DNA from: Manis javanica
Taxonomy: Eukaryota; Chordata; Mammalia; Pholidota; Manidae
Reading direction: 5' to 3'
Assembly: GCF_040802235.1 (NCBI RefSeq)
Contig: NC_133167.1
Coordinates: 82,499,001 to 82,563,000, forward strand
Length of the DNA: 64,000 nucleotides
Positions 1 to 10,207 of this stretch are shown piece by piece. Numbering within the stretch: position 1 is the first letter of the stretch; each line of letters opens with the position of its first letter. The translations under genes and the position numbers were made by a program. The notes beneath the pieces were generated by a model that worked only from the letters and a program-made list of their open reading frames with translations, ran no database searches and was not told the DNA's origin.

Positions 1-265
1 ATGACCCTCATCATTTACCTTCTTGTATTTATCTCTTCATCTTCTTCCTATACTTCTAGGGGAATTTCTTGATTTATCTTCTCCATCACTAATTGATTTT
101 CTGTAGAATTCCATATTGTATTTACTGCCATTGTCCAGTTTTTAGTTTGTCACTATGTTTCTCGGTTCCATTCAGTGCTTCCAGATTTCAGTCTATTCTT
201 TCTTTGTGATTGTTTCCCCAACTATGTGGAGATTATGGCTCTTGAATTTTATTGAGAAGAGAACC
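1..265 (-). repeat. Ancient LINE-like repeat fragment
   Basis: T-rich sequence that resembles, in antisense, the same old interspersed repeat seen at 39830-40290. Both have the phrase order of a short stretch ending in a 'ctcaattt/cttgattt tatctt' block, followed by a 'ccattatattt' type block. The exact family (an old L1 or HAL1 relative) cannot be named by eye. It begins before the window. Confidence 0.3.
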
Positions 266-1370
266 AGATATTTTCTAAAATGTCTTCAGACTTTTGGGGT
301 AACTCTCTTTCACATGTAGTACAATGGTACAAGGTTTTTATAGTGATTCACTTATTTTGAACACTAGTGTTTTATTCATGGACATTGAATTAGCTTTTCC
401 TTAGAGAAGGAAGTTCAGTCCTGGCTATTAATCAAGTAGGAATTGAGTTGGGCTAATGTTTGCATGTGTCCCTGCCTCAAATATTTATAGAAGGCTCCAG
501 AGTTGCCAGTAAAGTACAAAGTGGGAATTCAAAAGGTTCTAAGATCCTAAATAGCCATCACATAAGGTTTTAACAATATGCCACAGTTACGGATCCATTA
601 CTTAGGAAGCTCTTACCCCTCTGTATACCATCTCTTAGGCCTCTATTCTATGTTCTCCTCTACTTATCTTGACCTCTATTCCAGGGGACAATCTCAAGCA
701 AAGTTTCTGATTTTTAAATTTCTCTTTGCCTTGGAGCCGTCAATATCAAGAAGTGTTCCCAGAACCTTTCAATGTTGCTAGTAGAATGAAAACCTCAAAG
801 GACACTGCCTGGCTCTCTCCCCAGTGGCCTAAGCCTAGTCCCGATGCTGTTCCTTACTCTTCTGAATTCTCTCTTCGGTTGAAAGCCTCCCCTCCCACAG
901 ACTTCCATGATAAGCTGCTCTGTTTAATGCTAAGAAATGAACACATATACCCTTCCTCCAATCTCATCCCACCTGTACTATATCCAGCAGAAATTCCTGA
1001 AATCTGGTTTATTGATGGCACCCATCTCTGGTTTCATCCAATAATGTGGGTTTTACTAATTTTTAAATTTAATTGTTCATTATAAAGAATTTGAAGGAGA
1101 ATACAGAGGAACAGGTATTTGTAATAAATAAAAGCATGGATTTTAGATATATTACAACTACACAGAAACAATGGAAGGATAGAGATGATTCTTAAGTGAG
1201 TCAAATCCTCTCACTGTGTCCCATTTCCTTATTTTGAAGTGAGGGTCTTCTGTTCAATGTCTACAGTAGGTCCCAAATATAAGATTTGACGATGAGGGTG
1301 ATGAAAACCATGGTAATGACGATAAGCACAGAGATGATGGCAAGAGTAAGGATGGCGGTGAGCATACTCT
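266..1370. other. No gene or clear repeat recognised
   Basis: AT-rich single-copy-looking sequence. Two overlapping open frames at 578-781 and 726-1085 are short. They lack any recognisable domain, splice context or codon bias, and I treat them as chance. Confidence 0.5.
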
Positions 1371-1374
1371 CCGA

Positions 1375-1640
1375 GTGCTTAATCTATGATAACGATAATT
1401 GCCAACATTTGTTCGGCCTTGGTGTGTATCAGGCAACACCATGCTAACTGCTCCCAGTACATCCTTATAACAGGCGTATGAGAAAGATATATAAATTATT
1501 CTCATCCTATAGATGAGGAAACTAGGAAGCAGACTAGTTAAGTGAAATGCCCTAAGTCACTCAGACAGTAGCTGAGCTGGATGCGAATTCAGAGCAGTCT
1601 GACTACAGAGCCCTTGTCTCATCCACTGTGTGACTTTACT
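1375..1640 (+). repeat. MIR SINE
   Basis: The core matches the mammalian-wide MIR order. A 'ccaacattt' region comes first, then 'tcatcctatagatgaggaaact', then 'agttaagtgaaatgccctaagtcac', then a degenerate 'gcgaattcagagcagtctgactacagagccc' tail. The 'gatgaggaaact' and 'gtctgactacagagccc' blocks are diagnostic. MIRs are tRNA-derived SINEs of over 100 My age that were mobilised by L2. This copy is diverged, as expected, and has no coding capacity. Confidence 0.75.
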
Positions 1641-2204
1641 TCTGTTGTTAAAAATATTATGACTTGTGTTAAGGTACATGAAGATTCCTCTTATGTGTGA
1701 ATGTGTGGTTCTTTGAAGATAGAAGGGGGTAAAGGCAGGTCTATTAAAGATTTTAAGTTTTGAACATAATATGATCAAATGTATAATGTGTCCAGAGCAG
1801 AAAGGTGCAAGTTGACAGAATATTCACGATAGGAAAATGCCAGAGTAAAGACTCAGAAGTCTTTGAAGCAAAACTTTTAGCTTTAATTTGCCTGGTGGGT
1901 CTCTGTTTTTTTACATACAAGATTTTTAAGTCTCTCTAGCCCAAGAGATAGGGTAGAGAATTCAGCCCAAGGCTGGGTATGGGAGGGTCCCATATGATGC
2001 TTCAGGAAGAACTAGTCTATCTAGAGAGACTATTAAGACTTTGGCTACTGTATGAATGAAAACAGACTTGAGTAAAAATATATGCCTAGTGTATTTCATT
2101 TGTACTTCAAGATTCCAGTGCTCTCTGGTAAAAATAATATGTCTGTACTGAAGGGGCAGGTCGGCCGGAGAAGTCAAATGACAAAAAAGTCATGAATGCC
2201 TCTG

Positions 2205-2259
<55 letters not shown>

Positions 2260-3910
2260 GCTATGAAGCAGTGGTGGGAACCCAGGAAAAATGCTTTACG
2301 TTTGTGAAAAGTGTCTTATTTCATCCTATTCTATGTAATACAAAATTCAGAGCAGACTGCAGGTGTATTTTATCCTGTAGGTAATAACTGTAATGCCTGT
2401 AGAGTGATTTTGGTGTGATGAGCACTTTTTTACATAAATAGACATTGTCAATCTCTTTGAACCTGTAATCTGATTGGGACTCACTATACGATCCATGTAA
2501 ATATTTAATCATGCTCCATGCTGATGCAGTGATTTCTGTTAGATCTGACTTCCAGCTCTAGGACTATTTTGCCAAATCCAGAGACAGAAATTAGTGTCAA
2601 TTCCAGGCAAGTCGGTAGCTTTTATTTTGGGGGGGCCCTGGGTAAATTCACCAGTACAATTTCTCCTTGAACTGGGGACTATGGACTTGACCTTTCTCTG
2701 CTATGTATTTTATACCATCCCACTCAAAACTTGGACAATTGCACACTCAAATTAAGTCATTCATGGCTAATCACTGAAGGGAAATGACAATAAAAAATAA
2801 AGGTATTGATTTGGGGTTTTTTGTTAGTATGGAAATTATATTTTTCTTTAAAATCTTCATAAGGGCTGACTAAAAGAAACCCTTTGCAGACCGCAACAAT
2901 TCCCTTCACCATTTCACTAAGATAAAACACAGGGTCAAGATATTCCTTAGGAATCACACACAAAAATAAGAGAGGCACCGAATATCCTGATAACTTGCTG
3001 GCAAGCTCCTTGTTGCCGTGCTGCCCTCTTCCAGACCTCTTTCGTCTCACTTGCCTTCAGTGGTTTATTTCCTAAAAGAAAGTCTTACAAAGCAGGTCCC
3101 CCCACATCTTACTTGGGAGACCGGATGTATAGAATCATTTATTCCTCAGCAAATGAATTGTCCAATAGTGCAAGAAGCAATGGGAAGAGCTCATTTCTAT
3201 GTCTTTGGGAAAGTTGAAGGCTAGCAGCCAATGCTTGTAGAGAGAAAACAAATAATGTGTAGGAAGTCCACTTTGGAAGACTACTTTCCCCCATCTTCCT
3301 GGTCTACTTATTTTAGTGCTTCCACACTGACCAAAATGAGCCTTTGTAGGAGCCAGGCTGGTCAAGACATTCTTTGTTCCCAGGTTTGAGGTTTGATAGG
3401 TTCAAAGAAGACTCCCCACGAATCTCCCGTAACAAGACCAATTTGGACGACATCCAGGATGGACGTGTATCCTGAATTCCGATTTATAACAGGTAATGCT
3501 ATAGCAAAACTCCAGAGTATTTCTTTGTCCTAGAACATTAGATATTTTTGTCTGGCAGGCATGTAGACAAGACCCTGTCTCATTCCAGTCTGATAAAGCT
3601 ATTTTTGCAGTTGATTAGCATGCCAAATGTTTCCATTTATACACGCTCAGTTCCCTGTCTTTTCCACTGTTTGTAAATTGCTGGGGAGGTGTATTAACAT
3701 TTGCTGTCAGTGTCACAGGGAGTGGAAGTTGTGATGGTGGGTGGCAGGATTGGGGGATGTTGCTTTCTGGATACACTTTCTAAACTCTGCTTTTTTCCTT
3801 TTTAAGAATTCTTTTTAAAGACATGGGTAAGTGGATGAGTATTAGCTCTAATTTAAATATAGGTCTAATTATTCACAATTCTAGGATTGTGTTTTATCAG
3901 GTAAATGGTC
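1641..3910. other. Mostly unannotated sequence around a microsatellite
   Basis: No exon, RNA gene or confident repeat was recognised apart from the GT tract at 2207-2258. Open frames in this interval are short and without similarity to known domains. Confidence 0.45.
2207..2258 (+). repeat. (GT)26 microsatellite
   Basis: Twenty-six uninterrupted GT units. Being long and pure, it is expected to be length-polymorphic and can adopt Z-DNA. A short open frame that crosses it encodes only a Cys-Val run and is an artefact. Confidence 0.98.
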
Positions 3911-4349
3911 AATTAGTTTCCTTGGGTGGCTGTAATGTGGTACTATCTGCTAGGTGACTTAAAACAACAGGCTTATTCTCTCATAGTTCTAGAGGTCAGG
4001 AGTCTGCTGTCAAGGTCGGCAGGGCCACGCTCTGCCTGAGATTCTGGCAGCATCCCTCCTTGCCGCTTTCTAGATTCCGGTGGTTGCCTGGCATTCCTTG
4101 ACTTGTAGCCGCACCACTCAGTTTCAGCCTCCATCTTCACATGACCAAACTCCCAGTGTCTCTGTGTCCAAATTTTCTTTTTATAAGCACACAAGTTATT
4201 AGATTGGGGCCCACCTTAATCCAGTATGACCCTATCTTAACTTGATGACATCTGCAGGGAGCCTGTTTCCAAATAAGGTCACGTACTGGGATGGTGAGGG
4301 TCAGGCCTCCAACATACCTTTTTTAGGGGATACAGTTCAACCTGTAACA
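3911..4349 (-). mobile_element. MLT1-like MaLR LTR (ERVL-MaLR)
   Basis: Read on the minus strand, this has the MLT1 LTR order. It begins with a 'tgttacaggttgaact' style start and a block on 'ccaaataaggtcacg'. Next come the 'gtggcttaaaacaac' complement and the 'ttattctctcatagttctagaggtc' block. It ends near 'aattagtttccttgggtggctgt'. These are hallmarks of MaLR LTRs, which are non-autonomous relatives of ERVL. Length is close to a full LTR. No internal region adjoins it, so it is a solo LTR. Subfamily not assignable by eye. Confidence 0.75.
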
Positions 4350-4498
4350 AATGGCAAAAGGAAATGCAAAATTTTTGTGTTGGTTCAGAGAAGGATCTCT
4401 CAGTGCTGTGGGATAGTTGCCCCACAAAATTTAGCGATTTTCCCTGGAAGCCTCATAAGAGAGGTCAGGATGAATGGGCCTGTTTACATAGAAGGTAG

Positions 4499-4828
4499 TG
4501 TAACTCTGGAGTGGGGGGGTGGGGTAAAGGAATATTTTCCTGGCCTGGAGCAAAATACCTTTGAAACCGAAATCAGTCTAAAGGAGAAATAAAGTGGGAG
4601 AAACTCATTTATTGCCGACAAGCAGTCGTCCACTTCTGCTCGCCCAGCAGTGTCCCTTGTGACCTGGCTGCAAAAAGGGGCCCCACCCAACCTCTTGGGG
4701 CCAGATATGCCCTCACTCTATTGATATGGAGATGGACTACTTCTCTCCACCCACTGGAAACACCTGTTGATATGGAGAAGCACTAAGGCTGGGCTAGAGA
4801 TTCTGGAAATACTGCAGTTTTACCCACA
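4499..4828 (-). mobile_element. Class I solo LTR, family A copy 1
   Basis: A 330-bp unit that starts TGTAACTC and ends ACCCACA on the plus strand, giving TG...CA termini. It is flanked by a perfect 4-bp duplication GTAG (4495-4498 and 4829-4832). A 4-bp duplication fits ERV1/gammaretrovirus-like integrase. Three relatives occur in this window (6684-7000, 19628-19941, 20335-20643). They share the 'ccgaaatcagt', 'gagaaataaagt', 'ttgatatggagatg' and 'gattctggaaatact' blocks. No internal viral sequence lies beside it, so it is a solo LTR left by LTR-LTR recombination. I could not name the family. Confidence 0.75.
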
Positions 4829-5164
4829 GTAGGCAGCCATCCTCCACGATTGTCAGATCCAACACTTTTGGTTGAACAAATGTGTTAGCCCAGAGCCTAA
4901 CTAAGTTGCGCAATTCACACAGCCCGTGATGAAGGGCCGAGAGTGTCACCTACTGTTGCTTGACCCCCTAGGGCTCCTCTCCTGAAGCCCAGCAGTGCGC
5001 ATTGTGCGGACCAAGGATCCGTGGTTCCCGCGAGCAGTGGCAGACTCTCAGGATGCTCCTCATCACGCGGAAGCATTAGGTTTCCCTTAGTCTGGTGAGT
5101 AAGCACCTCAAACGCTTCTCTCCAAGAGGAGAGGTATAAACAAATCAAAAGCTTAAGCTGTCAT

Positions 5165-5330
5165 CTCTCCTTTGGAACATTTGCATTTTAATAGAGCAGC
5201 TGAGGCCCACCCCAGACCCACGGAATCATGATCTCTGAGGGAAAGTCCTGGGAGAATCTGTATCTTCCAGAGCAAGGCAGGTGACTTGCACAATAGGGTG
5301 AGTTTAGGAAACCCCGAAAGAGAGGAATCC
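5165..5330 (+). repeat. MER5A-like hAT (Charlie) remnant
   Basis: Contains the typical block order 'ggcccaccccagaccca.ggaatca', then 'atctctgagg', then 'gggagaatctgtat', then 'caggtgacttgcac', which resembles MER5A-type non-autonomous hAT elements. Ends are eroded. Non-coding. Confidence 0.45.
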
Positions 5331-5712
5331 TGATTTCTGAAACAGTGAGGAATATTTAATGGAGGTATTTTAGGTAAGAACCAAGAGGGGACAGTGGGGG
5401 GAAAATGAAAATTAACTACCCAGTGCCCTCTGAGGGACACCAGAATCAGATGCATAATTCTTTACTTTCTTTGCCACATTTGAGGATGGTGTCTGGCCCA
5501 GGAGGGATCCAAAGGAAGCAGTCTTCCTGGGCTCAGCAGGCCCCTCTCAGAGAAACACAGTAGATTTAGGACTGCTTATTAAGTGCAGAGCCTGGGACTT
5601 CAGGGAGGTTGGAGGTCCAGTTCCACAGTGAGCGAGGCTATAAGAGAAAATCCCAGCCTGATTCTCCTGCTTCCTTTTCAGTTTGAATGCAGTCAGTGGC
5701 TATGCACAAAAA

Positions 5713-5733
5713 GTTATAAGTTATAAGTTATAA
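5713..5733 (+). repeat. Three tandem GTTATAA heptamers
   Basis: Three perfect 7-bp units in a row. A minor short tandem repeat. Confidence 0.9.
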
Positions 5734-6214
5734 TCTAGTGCCTGTGACAGCACATTTTTTTTTTAATGAAGGTGATAGGAAAGGCAAAGAAATGACCAGG
5801 GAAAAAATCTCCCTGGAGAACAGATGACAAGATAACAGTGTTTTTGATTCTCTCAAAATAAACATGGTATTGAAAAATGATCCAAAATTGTTTCCTTGAA
5901 AAGCACACTTCCAAGTTAGATTTTTGTGAGAGAATTTACAATTCATTTTTCTTTGAAGGCTGGTGCTCTGAAATTGAACTTGAAGGTTGCTTAATACCAA
6001 AGTATGACATGTTTCCTTTTGCCAGGCTCTCCTGTCTTCTCCATTTAGTTTTTACTAATTTAATTTTCATTATTTCTGCATCTTAAGGATGGAAATTCCC
6101 TGTGGTTTCTATCTGAATGGGATCCCTAGTAAATGGTGACACCTTATATTTTATTATTTCCTATTTCTTTATATCTGCTGCCTTTCTTTAGTTTCAATTT
6201 ACTTTATAACATTT

Positions 6215-6490
6215 ACGGAAGGTCCCCCAGGTGCTACCACTGTGCTGGGTTGAGGCACTGGGGGCTCTGTCTAGGAGCACCAGGTCATGAGTAAGAAGGA
6301 CCTGGGGAGGGATCATTTCAGTATGTCATGAAAAGTGACATAGCACTTTGTCAGAGGGTTGGGGACACAGAGAAGGTCAGTTGGGCATGCATAAGGTTGG
6401 TGGGGGGGGGGGTGTCCAGGCATACTTACTGGATGAAATTACATTTGAGCTGAAACTTAATATGTGGGTGTAGGTTAGGTAGACAAGAGG
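6215..6490 (+). repeat. Ancient interspersed repeat (family T), copy 1
   Basis: Diverged copy of a mammal-wide repeat that opens with a 'gtgctaccactgtgctgggttgaggcactgggg' block and ends near 'gaaattacatttgagctgaaac'. Related copies lie at 40290-40520 and 60220-60790. The name of the family is not certain. Confidence 0.4.
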
Positions 6491-6510
6491 GGCATTTCAC
6501 TTGTATCCAC

Positions 6511-7343
6511 TGTTGGGGAAAAAACTTCTTCCACCTTCTTAGGTTCAGTGACTGGGTCTGAGAAATAAACTAATGAAAGATTAACAAGAGGAAAGTGGAG
6601 TCATTAATAACAACTGCATTGTGTATACATGTGGGAGAACCAATGATGAGTAACTCAAAGGCATGCTTAGAACTCAGGCTTATTGTGGGTGAAATTGCAA
6701 TGCTTCCAGAATCTCTCATCTAGCAGTAGTGCATCTCAGTAGGTGTTTCCAAGGGGAGGAGAGAAGTAACCCATCTCCATATTAATAGGTGATTACAAGA
6801 GGTAGAGAGCGAACGTGCACCAGGAGAGGTTTGGTGGGGTCTCTTTTGCAGCCAGGTCACAAGAGACAAGGGCGAGCAGAAGTAGACTACTGCTTGTAGG
6901 CAGTAAATGGGTTTCTCCCACTTTATTTCTCCCTTTTACTGATTTCAGCTTCAAAGGTTATTTGCCCCAGGCTGGGAACATATTTTCCCCCAGAGTTATA
7001 CTTACATAGAATCTTGACAACAATAAATTTGTGAAGTGATGAGGCAAAGGAAAAGGTTACTGTGGGGCAAACTGTGGGAAGGTTACTCTACGGGAAAACA
7101 AAGTGAGATTTGTTTGTGTCTGTCTGTCTTTCTGTCTTCTGTGAAGCCCACGATGCCATGGAACTTCCCTTGGAGAGGGGAGTTACACCAGTCCTCATTT
7201 CTCATGTTTCTGTTTTTAGTCAGGTAAGGGAAACCCCACGACAACTTCTTTCTGCATCTATTCTCATTTACCCCTAGTTCAAAATAATTCTTATGCCAAA
7301 GTAGCATATTTTGGGGTGGCATATTCTTATTTCCTATATCATA
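6511..7343. mobile_element. Older LTR split by a younger LTR
   Basis: The left half (6511-6682) starts TGTTGGGGAAAA. The right half (7001-7343) ends near 'ttatttcctatatca', giving TG...CA ends once the 6684-7000 insertion is removed. Sequence style ('ttcagtgactgggtctgagaaataaac', 'gggaaaccccac.acaacttctttctgcat') is that of an old ERVL/ERV1 LTR. Family and orientation are unresolved. No internal region is adjacent. Confidence 0.5.
6684..7000 (+). mobile_element. Class I solo LTR, family A copy 2
   Basis: Same family as 4499-4828 but in the opposite orientation. It starts TGTGGGTGAAATTGC and ends CAGAGTTATA, the terminal CA having mutated to TA. It is bounded by CTTA on both sides (6679-6682 and 7001-7004), with one extra T at the left junction. 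It is inserted inside an older LTR, which dates it as the younger of the two. Its 'gggtttctcccactttatttctcc' block near the 3' end lies where family members carry an AATAAA-like polyadenylation signal; here that reads AGTAAA. Confidence 0.7.
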
Positions 7344-8629
7344 TAATCCACCTTATAATGGATGGTCTATTTCTGCCCCTGTATAAGCCAAAACCTCCAC
7401 TTATTGCACTCAGTCTCATCCTCCAACTTTTTCAAGGACCTTGCCCCTGCTGTTGGCGCTTCTCAATCCTGAAGTAGCAGTTTCTGCTACCTGCGTGGTC
7501 TTTTGCCTAAGTGTGGAAATATGGTGCATTATCTCCTTTCTTTGAGAAGAGAGCCTCCTTGACCTACATCTGCCTCTAGCTGCTGGCAGTATACTTAATC
7601 TCTCCACCTTTCTTGCATTTCATACTTCCTGCAAGTTACTGCAATTAGGTTTTCATCTTCACAGTTTCACTGAATCTCAATGGTCAAAGTCATCAACCAC
7701 CTCCCTCAAGGCCAAAGTGAGTGAACCATTCTCAGTATCAACTTTATTCTAAGCTTTATTTCCCCTTTGTGTACATGCACAGGAAATGACCTAAGGATTC
7801 ATATACCCTGTTATTTTACTCAGAATTAGAAAATCAGGTTTTGAGATCACTAATAGTACACATTTTAATCTCTCTTTCAGTTTTTATTAAGATTTTTTAA
7901 TTAAGAGCTTTAATTCATCCTACTTATATTTTATTAGCTTTGGTTTTAATTTCTATAGAAATATATTATTGTGTAATATTTTTCAAATGCTAATTGTATT
8001 ACGTATGTTTGTTAGCAGATTTACTGCATTACTCCAGAGAAACCTGGCAGCAAATTCCTCAATGTAAATTTGCCTGAGCAAAAACAATAATTGTTTACCT
8101 GATCTTAAGTCCTGGCCCCAATTATAAGATATCTGTAGTCCAACCAGCTGAGATCTGTTCAAGTATAGGCAAGAGGCCAACTTACGAAGACATTGCAATA
8201 ATGAATAAGAAAGAAAAAGTAGTCTGAAAAACAGGACACTCTAAGAGAACGGTGTATGATATATTCATGGTGGTGGAGTGGGGAGAGCAATAGTAGCTTT
8301 TGGACATATCACAAAGCATTGATTGTATGTGAAACAGTGTATCATTTAGCATAGGGAAGTACGGATATTGTAAATAGCATGTTACTAGCTTGAATTTATT
8401 CGAGGGATTTAATGGAAGAATTTAACTAGGTAGTTAGTATGTATCAAATACAATTTATGACATCATGCTGCTCAAGTATTTCACATAATCTTTATCAAAT
8501 CATTATATAATCACATAATTATCAAAATGTGATTCATTATCAAGGACTGGAAATAATCAGTAGTTGAAGAACTTAGTTTAATGAATTAATAATTCATCGA
8601 TAGTTTAATGAAAAGGCTAGAAGGACTCA
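7344..8629. other. No gene or clear repeat recognised
   Basis: AT-rich sequence with only short chance open frames (for example 7416-7607 and 7983-8198 on the minus strand). Confidence 0.45.
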
Positions 8630-8771
8630 GACAAATTCCATATATTGTACAATTTTCAGGTATAATGTGACTCAAATTCACTACATTGTACAATTTCCAG
8701 GTATAACAAATTCCTCAGACAAATTTCCTTTTTGTACAAATTCCCTACATTGTACAATTTCTAGGAATAAC
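8630..8771 (+). repeat. Imperfect direct repeat, three units
   Basis: The unit 'caaattc.ctacattgtacaatttc.aggtataa' recurs three times, near 8632-8664, 8673-8706 and 8737-8769. Spacing is irregular because an insert separates the last two. Small local duplication in AT-rich DNA. The overlapping plus- and minus-strand open frames here are by-products of the repetition. Confidence 0.7.
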
Positions 8772-8899
8772 ATGATATATATAATACATAGAAAATCCCC
8801 AATAACATACACATTATTAGAATTAATAAGCAGGTTTAGCAACAGTATTGCAACATTGGATATAAGAATCATATCTAAGCCCAATGCACATCTATACAC

Positions 8900-9800
8900 A
8901 AGAACAAAGAGTTAGAAGATATGTATGAAAAAAGAAACCATTTACAAGAGCAATTAAAATGATTAAAGGCCTAGTAATACATTAAATAAAGATATGCAAG
9001 ACCTCAATGAAGAAAATCTAGAGAACTTAATTAGAAGATTTTAAAGAAGACCTAACTAAATGAAGAGATAGATCATGTTTTTAGGTAGGAAGACCAAATA
9101 ACATAAAGGTCTCAATTCTTTCCAAATATAAACATAAATCAATGCAATTCCAAATAATCCCAAACAGTAATTATCATACAGCTAGATAAGCTGATTCTAA
9201 AATTATAAGGAACAAGGAAGAATAAAGGATTAAGAGTAGTCAAAACACACCTAAGAAACAAAATACACAGGCCTACTATAACATTCTAATAATTAAGAAA
9301 GCATGGGAATATCGATCAGTGGAACAAAAAAGAAAGTGTAGAAACTGATGCATTAGTTTAGGGAAATGCAACGTTTGGGGGAGGTGGCATTACAGATGAG
9401 TGAGAAAAAAACTTTTATTAAGTCACCAGGGACAATTAATTATTTATTTGGAATATATATAATTGGATCTCCACCCCTTGCCATGTGTGAAATTCAATTC
9501 CAGGCATAGTTAGGACTTAAATGTGAAAAACAAAACTTTTAACATTTTAGGGGAGAATTTCTTCAGCAGTCACATGTAGGATTATCTCAAAATGAAAACA
9601 TTGATTAGACTCAATAAAATCATGAGCTTCTGTTCATCAAAATAGACATTAAATAATGTAAATAATATGAGCACCAAATCACAACAAGACATTTGCAACA
9701 CTTAATTAACAAATGGTTAATATCCAGAATATGTAAATAACTCCTACATTTCAAAAGAAAAAGACAAAGGACATACAGAGGGCATGGCAGAAATGTTAGG
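8900..9800 (+). mobile_element. Ancient L1 ORF2 3' fragment, sense
   Basis: Highly decayed L1 (L1M age). Recognisable blocks in order are 'agacctcaatgaagaaaa', 'caatgcaattccaaataatccc', 'aagcatgggaatatcgatcagtggaac', 'aaaacattgattagactcaataaaatcatgagcttctgttcatcaaaa' and 'aacaaatggttaatatccagaat'. These correspond to the C-terminal half of ORF2 (downstream of RT). Full of stops, no coding capacity. Confidence 0.75.
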
Positions 9801-9844
9801 TTTCTGAAACTAGATGTGTGGACCATATGTACATTCTTTTTTAT

Positions 9845-10207
9845 TCTTTTTTTAAAAAAGCATTCATTGAGATATAATTCACATACCATTCAATTCACCC
9901 ATTTGAAAATAGACAATTCAATGGTTTTTAGTATATTTACAGCTGTGTAACTATCTCCACAATATAGTTAGAGCATTTTTATCACCTCCAAAAAGAAACC
10001 AAGATATTTATTAACAACTAGTCCCATTTTCCTTCACTCCCAATGCTCCCAAGCCCTGTACAACCACTATTCTACTTGCTGTCTCTATAAACTTGCCTAT
10101 TCAGGACATTTCCTATAAATGGAATATTTGTCTTTGTGTCTGGTTCCCCTAATTTAGCATAATGTTTTCAAGGTTTATCCATGTTCTGGTATATATCAGT
10201 ATGTTAT
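9845..10207 (-). mobile_element. Old L1 3' end, antisense, first piece
   Basis: The plus strand reads as the reverse of an L1M 3' end: 'attgagatataattcacataccattcaattcaccc', 'gtgtaactatctccac', 'gcctattcaggacatttcctataaatgg', 'caaggtttatccatgtt'. It breaks at 10207 and resumes at 14238, because a younger L1 landed inside it. Confidence 0.8.

Noticed and set aside
578..1085. Two overlapping plus-strand frames of 67 and 119 codons
   Set aside because: No domain, low complexity, no splice sites judged convincing. Expected by chance in this length of DNA.
2196..2384. Cys-Val repeat open frame
   Set aside because: Product of the (GT)n microsatellite.
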